From positions 5,052,001 through 5,116,000 of the forward strand of contig NZ_CP022529.1 of the NCBI RefSeq assembly GCF_002237595.1: 64,000 nt of DNA. Reading direction: 5' to 3'. The first letter of the stretch is position 1. Every line of letters starts with the position of its first letter. The notes beneath the pieces are model-generated. The model searched no databases and was not told where the DNA came from. It worked only from the letters and a program-made list of their open reading frames with translations. Below are positions 34,862 to 43,383 of the stretch, piece by piece. The position numbers were made by a program, and so were the translations under genes. Source of the stretch: Labrenzia sp. VG12 (GTDB lineage Bacteria > Pseudomonadota > Alphaproteobacteria > Rhizobiales > Stappiaceae).

Positions 34862-36765
34862 GTTGTTTCTTCCGTTTTGGGGGCGTCTTCCGGGGCAGTG
34901 TCTTCCGTGGTCTCAGCCGGGGCTGTTTCAGGCTCCGGGCTTTCCGGCCGCGGCGCATCGATCCGCTTGGCATACCCGCGCGGGGTGTAGACGAAGGGCT
35001 GTCCGTCGCCGCGCATCACGGTGCGGGTGTTGGTCGAACCGATCAGCACTGTGGTCAGCATGTCGACATCATCGACGCTGAGAGCATGCAGGTTGGTCAC
35101 CCGGATGGTTTCTTCCGGCCGGCCCAGATTGACCCCGAGAATGACGGGCGTCGCTGCGGACCTGTGTTCCAGCAGGATTTCCTTGGCAGCTGCCAATTGG
35201 GTCCGGCGCCGTTTGGAGACCGGATTGTAGAAGGCAATCACGAAGTCGCCTTCAGCCGCAGCCTTCAGACGTTTCTCGATGACTTCCCAGGGGGTCAAAA
35301 GGTCGGAGAGCGAAATGGCGCAGAAGTCATGGCCGAGCGGTGCACCGATGCGGGCCGAACAGGCCTGCAGCGCGGAAATGCCCGGTGCATTGGTGACGCT
35401 GACCCTTTTGGCGGCATCGGACACACCGCCATATTCCTCGTTCCGGTGCAGAAGTTCATAGACCAGCGCACCCATGGCGTAGATGCCGGCATCGCCGGAA
35501 GAAATCAGAGCGACATTCTTGCCCTTTCCGGCCTCTTCCAGGGCAAAACGCACCCGGTCCTCTTCTGCACCGAGCGGAAAATTGTGGTGCTTCTTGCCGG
35601 TGATGTGGTTTTCGACCAGGTCCAGATAAAGCGAATAGCCGACCACATCGGTCGCCTCGGCAAGAAGCTTCGTTGCCTCCGGTGTGCGCCAGTCGTCCTT
35701 GCCCGGCCCGATGCCGATGACGGAAAGATGGCCGCGCGGTCGGCCTGCCATCGAGACATCGATGGTCTTCGGTGAGCGGGTGATGGCGCAGGTGGCGTTT
35801 TCGGTCTTCTGCTTTTCCACCTTCAGCGTCGCGAAAGGCCCGGCCGCGGCAAGCGCGGCCCCTTCCGAGACACCGTAGCAGCCGACTTCCTTGAAGACGA
35901 CGGGAGAGGGATTTTTCAGGCGCGGCGTTTCGCGCTGCAATTCCTCGGCGGTGAAGACCCGCAAGGGCACATCCAGATGGTCCGCCAGCGCATTGACGGC
36001 TGCTTCGTCGGCCTTCAGATCGATGGTGGCGACCACGGCAACGGCCCCAGGCGCGATGTCCGCTTCGGCCAGTTGAGCTTCGACCAGATCGATCAGTTCC
36101 TGTGGCTCGCAGCCACGGGCACTGCCGACACCGACAGCATAGCGCTGTGGATGGTAGACAAGCCGGGTCGGGCCGCCCTCGTCCGGTTCTTCGGTCGCGA
36201 CAAGGGAAATCGCGGCCTCGTCTTCTTCCTTCAGCTTCGCCTCGCGCAGCCAGTCGGCCCGGCCTTCGATGCGCACGGAAGCGCCGGACAGCAGTTCGGC
36301 CATGACCGGCTTGGCATCCTCGTTATTGGCAAGACGCCAGCCCTTGGGCGGTTCGTCCAGCGCGATGCCAAGCTTGGTGTCGCCGGCGGTAGTCACCGCA
36401 GCGTGGCCGCCAAGCGCCTTGGCCAGAAGCCTTGCCAGTTCGTTGGCACCGCGATGGCCGCCGAGCAGCGGCACAATGCTGGAGCCGTCTTCTGAGACCG
36501 CGATCACCGGCGGTTCGGTGGTCTTGTCGGACAGCAGCGGGGCAAGCGCACGGATCAGGATGCCGCTGGCGCAGAAGCCGACGATCGGGTGCCCCGCCTG
36601 GAACAGGAGCTGGATATGGTCGATGGTCTCGTTGAACTGCGTGTCCGCCGTCGGCACGCGCCCCGCCAGCCCGTGGATGCGGGCGGTGGAAAAGCGTTTG
36701 GCGATTTCTTCTGCGGCGCCGAGGCCGGCCTCGTTCAGGACGAGTAGGATGGGGGAAGCGTCCAC
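34858..36765 (-). CDS. cobJ: Fused CbiG / precorrin-3B C17-methyltransferase CobJ
   Basis: 635 aa, GTG start. Residues 1-215 are the CbiG N-terminal and linker part (LGGHRGANELARLLA near 105), about 215-335 the CbiG/CobE C-terminal domain (YAVGVGSARGCEPQEL), and 345-590 the CobJ methylase (LSVIGIGPGKDDW, SSGDAGIYAMGALVYE). The last 45 residues are Pro/Glu/Thr-rich and probably disordered. CbiG opens the ring lactone and releases acetaldehyde in the cobalt-early pathway, and CobJ methylates C17 with ring contraction, so consecutive steps sit on one chain. It overlaps cobI by about 31 bp. Confidence 0.94.
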   Translation of the reverse strand: MDASPILLVLNEAGLGAAEEIAKRFSTARIHGLAGRVPTADTQFNETIDHIQLLFQAGHPIVGFCASGILIRALAPLLSDKTTEPPVIAVSEDGSSIVPLLGGHRGANELARLLAKALGGHAAVTTAGDTKLGIALDEPPKGWRLANNEDAKPVMAELLSGASVRIEGRADWLREAKLKEEDEAAISLVATEEPDEGGPTRLVYHPQRYAVGVGSARGCEPQELIDLVEAQLAEADIAPGAVAVVATIDLKADEAAVNALADHLDVPLRVFTAEELQRETPRLKNPSPVVFKEVGCYGVSEGAALAAAGPFATLKVEKQKTENATCAITRSPKTIDVSMAGRPRGHLSVIGIGPGKDDWRTPEATKLLAEATDVVGYSLYLDLVENHITGKKHHNFPLGAEEDRVRFALEEAGKGKNVALISSGDAGIYAMGALVYELLHRNEEYGGVSDAAKRVSVTNAPGISALQACSARIGAPLGHDFCAISLSDLLTPWEVIEKRLKAAAEGDFVIAFYNPVSKRRRTQLAAAKEILLEHRSAATPVILGVNLGRPEETIRVTNLHALSVDDVDMLTTVLIGSTNTRTVMRGDGQPFVYTPRGYAKRIDAPRPESPEPETAPAETTEDTAPEDAPKTEETT

Positions 36766-37460
36766 GCTTCGTCTCCCTTGTAGATGAGGATCATGGAAAA
36801 GTAAGGAGCGGTGTCTGCCTCAACGTCAATGAGGCGATGAACCTTTTGTTCGGGCAGGCTGGCCCGTTCGACATAACCAGCCCGTTCCAGGAGGCCCATC
36901 CGGTCCAGAAGGGCCTTCAGACGCGTCAGGTGACGGCCGACCTTCATGATGGCAACTGCCTGGGCTTCTTCGATCTTTTGCGAGATGTCGACATCCGGCA
37001 GCGGGCCGGGAATGACGGTCAGAACATCGTTGCGCGCCGTCAGCGGCCGCCGCAACTGGGCGGCACAGGCGGTGAGCGACGTCACGCCCGGCACGATCTC
37101 GATGGAAAAACGGTCGGACAGGCGCTCGAACAGATACATGAAGGAGCCGAAGAAAAACGGGTCGCCTTCACACAGCGTGATGACGTCCTGACCGGTCTCC
37201 AGAACGGCAGCAATCTCGCTTGCCGCCTTGTCGTAGATCTCCTGTGCCGGAAACCGGTCGACGCGCATCGGCACGACAATCGGGATTTCCCTGGCGCCGG
37301 CCGGGATCACATCTGCGGCGATCGAACGGGCGAAACTCTCGCCGCTGTCGGGCGCCGGATAGGCGATGACCCTGGCAGAGGAAATCAGGCGATGGGCCTT
37401 CAGGGTCATCAGCTCCGGGTCGCCGGGGCCGAGACCGATGCCAAAAAGGGTGCCGCTCAT
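36735..37460 (-). CDS. cobI: Precorrin-2 C20-methyltransferase CobI/CbiL
   Basis: About 241 aa tetrapyrrole methylase. Starts GTLFGIGLGPGDPELMTLKA and contains LCEGDPFFFGSFMYLFERL near residue 95, the CobI/CbiL pattern. It adds the C20 methyl to (cobalt-)precorrin-2. The ATG at 37460 overlaps the TGA of cobL (ATGA), so the two are translationally coupled; a start six codons upstream is possible but unlikely. Confidence 0.95.
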   Translation of the reverse strand: MSGTLFGIGLGPGDPELMTLKAHRLISSARVIAYPAPDSGESFARSIAADVIPAGAREIPIVVPMRVDRFPAQEIYDKAASEIAAVLETGQDVITLCEGDPFFFGSFMYLFERLSDRFSIEIVPGVTSLTACAAQLRRPLTARNDVLTVIPGPLPDVDISQKIEEAQAVAIMKVGRHLTRLKALLDRMGLLERAGYVERASLPEQKVHRLIDVEADTAPYFSMILIYKGDEAWTLPPSYSS

Positions 37461-38656
37461 GGCTTGGTATAGCTCCATTGGGTGACAGGCATCAGCGGCC
37501 GCCAGCCGGTCAGTCCACCGACAGCACTGGCCCGGTGGACGGATAGTTTTTTCAAATCACCGCCAAGGTGCTGATAGGCAGCGAGCAGGACGGCTTCGCT
37601 TTCCAGCGTTACGGCATTGGCGACGAGGCGGCCACCGGATTTGAGCGCCTTCAGGCAGCCATCAACAAGACCGTCAGCGGTCAGGCCGCCGCCGATGAAA
37701 ATCGCGTCCGGGGTCGGCAAGCCCTCAAGGCCGGCCGGGGCCGTTGTGTCCTTCAGCTCCAGATGCGGCACGCCGAGCGCGACGGCGTTTTCCGCGGCCA
37801 TCTGGCGGCGCTCCGCGTGAGGCTCAAGGCCAACAGCTCGCGTGCGCGGGGCAGCGCGCAGCCATTCAATGGCAACCGATCCACAGCCTGCACCGACGTC
37901 CCACAGAAGCGCGCCCGGATAGGGGTTCAGCTCGGCAAGCGTCACGGCGCGGATATCCTGCTTGGTCATCTTGCCGTCATGGCGAAAGGCCTCGTCGGCA
38001 AGGCCCGGGGTGCGTCCCCGGAAGCGTGTACCCGGATCGCCAAGGACATCCAGCGCCAGCGTATGAAAGTCGGCAACGTCCTGCGACCAGTCTTCGGCCG
38101 TGCCGTCAATGCATCGCTCGCGCGAACCGCCGAGATGCTCAAGGGCCGTCATGCGCGTTCGCCCATAACCTTCGTCAGCCAGCAGGTCAGCCACCTGACG
38201 CGGCGTTTCGCCATTGCTGGTCAGCACCAGCAGGCGCGCACCGGGGTAAAGCGCTGCGCGCAGCAGGTCGACCGGACGGCCGTGAACGGACAGGCACTCC
38301 GTGTCCTGCAAGGCCCAGCCCATGCGACCGGCCGCCAGCTGGAAGGCAGATGGCGAGGGCAGAACACGCAAGTCCGCGGCTGGGAAGTGTTTCAGCAGGG
38401 AAGCACCGATCCCGAACCACATCGGATCGCCCGTTGCCAGAACCGCAACCCGTCTGCCCTTGAGAGCCGCGAGATCGGCAAAGACCGTGGCAAACGGGCT
38501 CGGCCATGTGCGTTTTTCAGCGGTGAATTCATCGGCCAGTTCCAGGTGACGCGTGCCACCATAAACGATCTCGGCATGGGCCAGCGCGTCTGCACCGCCG
38601 GGTGCAAGAACGCCATCCTCGCCGATGCCGACAAGGGTCAGCCAGGGCGCGCTCAT
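37457..38656 (-). CDS. cobL: Precorrin-6Y C5,15-methyltransferase (decarboxylating) CobL
   Basis: 399 aa bifunctional enzyme. The CbiE-type methylase half (about 1-205) has LTLVGIGEDGVLAPGGADAL and LATGDPMWFGIG. The CbiT half (about 210-399) has LLWDVGAGCGSVAIEW as SAM loop and IFIGGGLTADGLVDG. It methylates C5 and C15 and decarboxylates the C12 acetate. Full fused length as in aerobic-pathway CobL. Coupled by ATGA on both sides, to the small ORF upstream and cobI downstream. Confidence 0.95.
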   Translation of the reverse strand: MSAPWLTLVGIGEDGVLAPGGADALAHAEIVYGGTRHLELADEFTAEKRTWPSPFATVFADLAALKGRRVAVLATGDPMWFGIGASLLKHFPAADLRVLPSPSAFQLAAGRMGWALQDTECLSVHGRPVDLLRAALYPGARLLVLTSNGETPRQVADLLADEGYGRTRMTALEHLGGSRERCIDGTAEDWSQDVADFHTLALDVLGDPGTRFRGRTPGLADEAFRHDGKMTKQDIRAVTLAELNPYPGALLWDVGAGCGSVAIEWLRAAPRTRAVGLEPHAERRQMAAENAVALGVPHLELKDTTAPAGLEGLPTPDAIFIGGGLTADGLVDGCLKALKSGGRLVANAVTLESEAVLLAAYQHLGGDLKKLSVHRASAVGGLTGWRPLMPVTQWSYTKP

Positions 38657-38931
38657 GTGTCCTCCAGCGTGTAGGGCCGGATCACTGGCTTCACCGAAAG
38701 GTCCCTGGGCTTGCCGTCGGTTGAGACCGACACCTGGCGTGCGCCTCTGGAGCGGTGGTGCTTCTGGGGCTCATCCATGTCGCCGGCCTCCGCGTTCGAG
38801 ACCGAAACTTGCCCACCGGGCGCGGAGAGAAATCCGCGCGAGCGCATGGGTCTGCTGCCGGCAACCGACTTGAGCGGCTTTTTCGGGCTCCTGTCTGCCA
38901 CCTCAGCGCTCCTCCGGAAGGCCGGCGGCAA
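38653..38931 (-). CDS. Small hypothetical protein translationally coupled to cobL
   Basis: 92 aa, basic and hydrophilic, rich in Arg, Ser and Pro. The C-terminal third (GKPRDLSVKPVIRPYTLEDT) looks like an ordered segment; the rest seems disordered, with two similar QVSVS stretches. Its start overlaps the end of cobH by 29 bp (a later in-frame ATG would remove the overlap) and its TGA overlaps the ATG of cobL (38653-38656). That exact coupling in the middle of a tight operon supports a real gene. No family or cofactor motif recognised. Confidence 0.5.
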   Translation of the reverse strand: MPPAFRRSAEVADRSPKKPLKSVAGSRPMRSRGFLSAPGGQVSVSNAEAGDMDEPQKHHRSRGARQVSVSTDGKPRDLSVKPVIRPYTLEDT

Positions 38932-39559
38932 GGGCGTTGACCGCAGCGGCTGCCATGGCGGAGCCGCCCCGGCGACCGCTTACGGCAAGATAGGGGAGGC
39001 TGAACGGGTTGTCGGCCAGTGCGTCCTTGGATTCCGCAGCGCCGACAAAGCCGACCGGAAAACCGAGTACGACAGCCGGTCTCGGGCCGCCTGCCGCGAC
39101 CATTTCCAGGAGATGATAGAGCGCAGTCGGGGCATTTCCGACAGCAACAACCGCACCGTCCAGCCGATCCCGCCAGAGTTCGATGGCCGCTGCCGAGCGT
39201 GTTGTGCCGAGTTTTTCGGCAAGCACCGGCACCTGCGGGTCGTTCAGCGTGCAGATCACGTCGCTGTCTTCGGGCAGTCGGGAGCGGATGATGCCATGGG
39301 CCACCATCTCAACGTCGCACAACACTGCGGCACCACCGGCAAACGCGGCTTGAGCCGCCTCGACAACATCGTCCGACCACATGAGATCGTGCGGCAGATC
39401 TGTCATGCCGCAGGCATGGATCAACCGCACTGCAACGGGTTTGAGCCCGTCCGGCAGATGCGACAGCTGTGCTTCCGACCGCACGATCGAAAAGGACTGG
39501 CGGTAGATCGCCGCCGGGTCCTTTTCATAGTCGTAGGACGGCATCGGGTCGGTGCTCAC
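38903..39559 (-). CDS. cobH: Precorrin-8X methylmutase CobH/CbiC
   Basis: 218 aa, GTG start. The catalytic His is in VRLIHACGMTDLPHDL near residue 48. Also typical are AVLCDVEMVAHGI, GNAPTALYHLLE and VVLGFPVGFVGAAESK. It moves the methyl group from C11 to C12 to give hydrogenobyrinate or cobyrinate. It starts 7 bp after cbiX and overlaps the small ORF downstream. Confidence 0.95.
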   Translation of the reverse strand: MSTDPMPSYDYEKDPAAIYRQSFSIVRSEAQLSHLPDGLKPVAVRLIHACGMTDLPHDLMWSDDVVEAAQAAFAGGAAVLCDVEMVAHGIIRSRLPEDSDVICTLNDPQVPVLAEKLGTTRSAAAIELWRDRLDGAVVAVGNAPTALYHLLEMVAAGGPRPAVVLGFPVGFVGAAESKDALADNPFSLPYLAVSGRRGGSAMAAAAVNALAAGLPEER

Positions 39560-39566
39560 GGCGCGC

Positions 39567-40676
39567 CTAACCTTCCCGGTTCAGCGATTTCGGTCCGTGC
39601 GGATGGTCCGCATGCGGATAGGGGTGATGGTGATGATCATGGGCATGCCCGTGATCATGTTCATGCCCGTGGTCATGATGGTGATGCCCATGTCCGTGAC
39701 TGTGATCATGGGAATGGTCATGGTGATGATGACCACCTGCGCGGACCTGCTTCTCGCAGGCGCCGGTGCAGAACTCCTCGCAAAGCTGGCACTCGGCTTC
39801 CGCTCCGAGACCTTCCACATGGTGGTGGTGGCTTTCCTGGGCGAGTCCGACTTCCGCCTCGAAGCCGAGCACCTGTTCCCGGTACTTGCACATCTGGCAG
39901 TTCATCAGGTTGGCGCCCTGCAGGATCTCCTGCACCCGGTCGGCCATGGTGTCGATCACCTGCGGATGATCGTTCAGGTAACCGGCCTTCAGGAACTCGA
40001 TATCCGGATGATTGGCGGCGACCTCATCCGTCGTGCCGTAGATTCGCTGCACCAGCACGCCAGTGAAAAGGAAATACGGGAACACGATGACGCGCTTGTA
40101 GCCAAGCTTGGCCGCGTGTTCGAGGCCGGGTCCGACCAGCGGGAAAGTCACGCCGGAGTAGCAGGTCTCGGCCCAGCCGAAGCCGAAGCCTTCCCACAAA
40201 AGGCGGGTGATCTTGGTGACGTTGGAATTGGCATCCGGATCGGAAGCGCCGCGCCCGACCACCATCAGCAGGGTTTCGTGCAGCGGCACGTCGCTGTCGG
40301 CGGCGTCGATCGCTTCCTGGATGCGCGCTGCGGCGGCCTTGACCATGCGCGTGTCGACGGCCAGTTCCCGGCCGTAGGAAATGGTCATTTCAGGATGCAT
40401 CGCCTGATAGGTGTTGAGCACCGAGGGGATGTCATTCTTGGCATGGCCGGCGGCAAACAGCATGCCGGGCACGGCAAGCACGCGCGTACAGCCGGCCTCC
40501 CGCAGCTTGTTCAGGCCGTCATGGATCACCGGATTGGCGAATTCCAGGTAGCCGTATTCCACCGGCCAGTCCGGGAACCGGGCCTTCAGGCCTTCCGCCA
40601 GCTGTGCAAACTGTTTGACAGCACCCTTGTTGCGGCTGCCATGGCCGCAGATCATCAGTCCGAGTTTTTCACTCAT
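39567..40676 (-). CDS. cbiX: Sirohydrochlorin cobaltochelatase CbiX with Fe-S motif and His-rich tail
   Basis: 369 aa, the long CbiX form. The chelatase half has catalytic His12 in CGHGSRNKG and His78 in FAAGHAKNDIP. A second half repeats the fold (LLMVVGRGASDPDAN). MNCQMC at 258-263 matches the MxCxxC motif shown to hold an Fe-S centre in the Bacillus megaterium enzyme. The C-terminus from about 320 has about 26 His in under 50 residues, interleaved with Asp and Gly, a likely metal store. It inserts cobalt early, so it defines the pathway type. Coupled to the DUF6732 gene by ATGA. Confidence 0.94.
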   Translation of the reverse strand: MSEKLGLMICGHGSRNKGAVKQFAQLAEGLKARFPDWPVEYGYLEFANPVIHDGLNKLREAGCTRVLAVPGMLFAAGHAKNDIPSVLNTYQAMHPEMTISYGRELAVDTRMVKAAAARIQEAIDAADSDVPLHETLLMVVGRGASDPDANSNVTKITRLLWEGFGFGWAETCYSGVTFPLVGPGLEHAAKLGYKRVIVFPYFLFTGVLVQRIYGTTDEVAANHPDIEFLKAGYLNDHPQVIDTMADRVQEILQGANLMNCQMCKYREQVLGFEAEVGLAQESHHHHVEGLGAEAECQLCEEFCTGACEKQVRAGGHHHHDHSHDHSHGHGHHHHDHGHEHDHGHAHDHHHHPYPHADHPHGPKSLNREG

Positions 40677-40915
40677 TGTGCTGCTTCTCCGGCGGGTTCC
40701 GCATCGTCGGCCTTCGCTTCGGTGTCAGCTTCGTCCTGTTTTTTCTTCCGGTCCTTCAGGGCGATAACACCCGCAACCAGGGCCGCGCCGGCGAGCGCGG
40801 CAGCGCCGACCCAATGGGCATGACCGGCAAGTTCGCCCAGGTGCCCGGCATGGGCATAGGCGGAAGTCGGCAGCAGAACGGCGCCCAGGCCGGCAAATGT
40901 CAGATATCGGGTCAT
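40673..40915 (-). CDS. Small His-containing membrane protein, DUF6732-like
   Basis: About 80 aa. An N-terminal signal-like segment (FAGLGAVLLPTSAYA) is followed by HAGHLGELAGHAHW, then one membrane helix (GAAALAGAALVAGVIAL) and a charged Lys/Asp/Glu tail. This layout matches DUF6732, which I recall from alphaproteobacterial cobalamin clusters. A strong GGGGGAGA ribosome site precedes the ATG at 40915; longer frames up to 41014 lack one. As first gene of the cob operon behind the riboswitch candidate, it may help cobalt uptake or handling; the His cluster would suit that. Function is unproven. Confidence 0.65.
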   Translation of the reverse strand: MTRYLTFAGLGAVLLPTSAYAHAGHLGELAGHAHWVGAAALAGAALVAGVIALKDRKKKQDEADTEAKADDAEPAGEAAQ

Positions 40916-41330
40916 GTCTCTCCCCCAGGTGGCAGGTGCCGGAAACGGCAAACGGTGGCGTCGGCGACCAGGGGTGAAAGCAAACACATGCGGCATGCGG
41001 TTCGACAACCGCACGTCCGTTTATGCCGTGGACAGCTCCGGCCTAGGTCCCCTGTTTGGGTCAACCGCATCCGGAATCGCTTTCAGTCCCATGAAAGGGG
41101 ACGCCGTCAGGTGGCGGCAACCTTATGAGAGGCCCTTTGCCGGATCAAGCAGGAAAGCGACATGCATTAGTCCATTTGCCCACATGACCGCTATTCACAT
41201 TCGGCAATGCATCGTCAATTTTCCCGATTTTCCGGGCAAACCAAATTGTGTTTCCCGAAGAACTGGACTAGAGAGCGATTAGCACAACGAGGGCAGGGGC
41301 GTGCGGCGTATTCAAAAGGCAAAGACGGAC
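40916..41330. other. Intergenic region between the cob operon and the DUF2946 gene
   Basis: 415 bp with no supported gene. The left part is the leader of the leftward cob operon, containing the riboswitch candidate at 40931-41124. The remainder (41125-41330) is less structured and should hold the divergent promoters. Short plus-strand frames are present but lack ribosome sites. Confidence 0.6.
40931..41124 (-). promoter_or_regulatory. Candidate cobalamin riboswitch in the cob operon leader
   Basis: Read on the minus strand, the leader has the cobalamin-riboswitch blocks in order. GGTTGCCGCC with a GCCG/CGGC hairpin comes first. Then TGAAAGCGATTCCGGATG corresponds to TAAAAGGGAANCCGGTG, and CCGGAGCTGTCCACGG with ATAAACGG corresponds to CCGGNNCTGCCCCCGCAACTGTAAGCGG. 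A final CACCTGCC stands near the ACCTGCC of the B12 box. An extra GTCCC/GGGAC hairpin lies before the core. The 3' end directly abuts the GGGGGAGA ribosome site of the first gene, so control of translation is likely. It is diverged from the consensus. Confidence 0.55.
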
Positions 41331-41732
41331 ATGAGACAGGTGGTGGCAACACTGCTGCTGTTGCCGTTGCTTCTGGCCGCCCTCTTGCCCCAGGGCTATA
41401 TGCCCTCCGTCGCAGAAGACGGCACTTTCACCGTCACGCTCTGTACAACCGATGGCCTGCGCACCGTCACGCTGGACGCCAACGGCAATGAAGTTCCGGA
41501 CGCCCCGGCAGACGAGGATGATCCGCGTGCCGGGCATTGTCTCTTCGCCAGTTCCTCGGTCCTTGCGCTGCTGCAGTCCGGTCCGGATCTGCCCGATTGC
41601 CACCGCGGCGACACGGCTTTCGACCATTCAGGCACCCGGCCTGCGTCTTCAGGCCTTCTCCAGCCGGCTCGGCGCAAGAGCGCCACCGGCCGTCATCTGA
41701 ATTCCGTCATCCCTATTTCGAATTCAGTTTGA
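41331..41732 (+). CDS. DUF2946-type small secreted or membrane protein
   Basis: 133 aa. A hydrophobic start (VVATLLLLPLLLAALLPQGYMP) followed by FTVTLCTTDG and a loop with Asp/Pro-rich PDAPADEDDP is typical of DUF2946. Cys residues in LCTTDG, GHCLFA and DCHRG could bind metal. The ATG at 41331 is used; a start ten codons upstream is possible. The gene lies 54 bp before the PepSY protein, a pairing I recall near copper or iron uptake genes. Function unknown. Confidence 0.7.
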   Translation: MRQVVATLLLLPLLLAALLPQGYMPSVAEDGTFTVTLCTTDGLRTVTLDANGNEVPDAPADEDDPRAGHCLFASSSVLALLQSGPDLPDCHRGDTAFDHSGTRPASSGLLQPARRKSATGRHLNSVIPISNSV

Positions 41733-41786
41733 ACCGGAAAGCACACCAGCCTGACTGGCACGGTGCTGCGCCGGTCTGGAGATCCC

Positions 41787-43187
41787 ATGAGCACACTTCC
41801 CTCAGACGTCGAAGCTGCGTCCGGCAAAAGCCGCTTTTATCTTGCGGCCTGGCGCTGGCACTTCTACGCCGGCATCTATGTCGTTCCCTTCCTTATCATG
41901 CTGGCCGTCACCGGCCTTGGCATGATGTATATCGCCGTCTTTGATGGCCGTGACGGTGAAAAGATCACCGTGACCGCCAGCGGTGATCCGGTCAGCCTGT
42001 CGGCGCAGTCGGAGGCGGCCCTTGCCGGCTTTGGTGACGAGGCCAGGTTGGTCGAGTGGATCGGAGCGAAAAGCGCCGAAGGCGCAAACGTCTTTCGCGT
42101 CAACGAGGCCGGCACCAACACCATGGTGGCCGTCGACCCTTACGCCGGGGCTGTCATTGAAACCTGGAACCGCCGCGACGGCTGGTACGATCTTTTCAAC
42201 GACATTCACGGGACCTTGCTGATCGGGACAACAGGCGACCGGCTCATCGAGGTTGCGGCCGGGTTGAGCATCGTTCTGATCGTCACCGGGCTCTATCTGT
42301 GGTGGCCGCGCGCCGGCAACCGATCCTCCTTCGTGCCGGAACTCAAGGCGCGGGGCCGTGATCTCTGGAAGAGCCTGCACAAGGTGGTCGGTGCCTATGT
42401 GGCTCTGATCCTGCTGGTGTTTCTGGTCAGCGGGCTGGCCTGGGCAGGTATCTGGGGGGAAAAATTCGTCCAGGCCTGGAGCACGTTCCCGGCAGAAAAA
42501 TGGTTCAACGTTCCGCTGTCCGATGAAACCCATGCGTCCATGAACCACGGTGCCATCAAGGATGTGCCCTGGGGACTTGAACAGACCCTGATGCCGGCCT
42601 CCGGGTCCGATGCCGGTCTGGATGCGATCCCGGAGGGCATCGCGGTCAATCTCGACAGCGTTGCCGCCTTCGGCCGGGCCATCGGCTATCAAGGCCGTTT
42701 CCGGGTGAGTTTTCCGAACGGTGACGCGGGGGTCTGGACCATCAACCAGGATTCCATGAGCAACGATTCTGAAAACCCGATGGTCGACCGCACCGTGCAT
42801 CTCGACCAGTATACCGGCAAGATCCTGGCGGATGTCGGTTTTGCCGACTATTCCCTTGCCGCCAAGGGCATGGCTGTGGGCATCGCCTTTCACGAAGGCG
42901 ACATGGGTCTCTGGAACATCGTGCTGAACACCGTGTTTTGCCTGTCGGTGATCTTCCTGTGTGTCAGCGGACTGGTGATGTGGTGGCTGCGCCGTCCGAA
43001 GGGCGCGGCCTTGCGCATCTTTGCTCCGAAGTCACCGGACGACCTTCCGCACTGGCGCGGGGCCATGATCCTGATGCTGTTCCTGTCGCTGGCCTTTCCG
43101 CTGGTCGGGATCACGCTTCTTACCGTGCTGGCGCTGGACTATCTGATCGTCAAGCGCGTCCCCGTGCTGCGCCGGGCTCTGGGGTAG
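41787..43187 (+). CDS. PepSY-associated TM domain protein
   Basis: About 466 aa with four main membrane helices: WRWHFYAGIYVVPFLIML, the segment at about 165-185, AYVALILLVFLVSGLAW, and FCLSVIFLCVSGLVMWWL, plus a C-terminal hydrophobic pair. Several His near the helices (WRWHFYAG, DIHGTLL, LHKVVGAY, FHEGDMG) are heme-ligand-like, as in the PepSY_TM family, some members of which reduce ferric siderophores or act in copper handling. ATG at 41787 is preferred because CTGGAG lies upstream. It forms a pair with the DUF2946 gene and is followed by a hairpin at 43265. Confidence 0.87.
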   Translation: MSTLPSDVEAASGKSRFYLAAWRWHFYAGIYVVPFLIMLAVTGLGMMYIAVFDGRDGEKITVTASGDPVSLSAQSEAALAGFGDEARLVEWIGAKSAEGANVFRVNEAGTNTMVAVDPYAGAVIETWNRRDGWYDLFNDIHGTLLIGTTGDRLIEVAAGLSIVLIVTGLYLWWPRAGNRSSFVPELKARGRDLWKSLHKVVGAYVALILLVFLVSGLAWAGIWGEKFVQAWSTFPAEKWFNVPLSDETHASMNHGAIKDVPWGLEQTLMPASGSDAGLDAIPEGIAVNLDSVAAFGRAIGYQGRFRVSFPNGDAGVWTINQDSMSNDSENPMVDRTVHLDQYTGKILADVGFADYSLAAKGMAVGIAFHEGDMGLWNIVLNTVFCLSVIFLCVSGLVMWWLRRPKGAALRIFAPKSPDDLPHWRGAMILMLFLSLAFPLVGITLLTVLALDYLIVKRVPVLRRALG

Positions 43188-43264
43188 GAGGCACTTTCCG
43201 GGCGCTGATACGGCGCCCGGATCCTTCGAACGCCCGTCCTGGTCGCCAGGTGTGCAGCAAACAC

Positions 43265-43297
43265 CAGTGTCATCAACTCATTGCGTTGATGACACTG
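43265..43297. terminator. Perfect 13-bp hairpin downstream of the PepSY gene
   Basis: cagtgtcatcaac (43265-43277) pairs exactly with gttgatgacactg (43285-43297) across a seven-base loop, about 80 bp after the PepSY stop codon. There is no T-run, so termination is likely but not certain. Confidence 0.5.
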
Positions 43298-43383
43298 ACA
43301 GAATGAAGCGGCGTGGCGAGGCGGGACCGGCAGCGTAGGGACAGCGGTTTGGTTCTGTCATAAATGGCGGGCGTTCTTCCTCT

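Noticed and set aside
35086..35775. Plus-strand frame opposite cbiG-cobJ
   Set aside because: Antisense shadow of a recognised fusion gene.
38711..40066. 451-codon plus-strand frame across cobH and cbiX
   Set aside because: Antisense shadow of well-identified cob genes; its His/Asp repeats mirror the His-rich end of CbiX.
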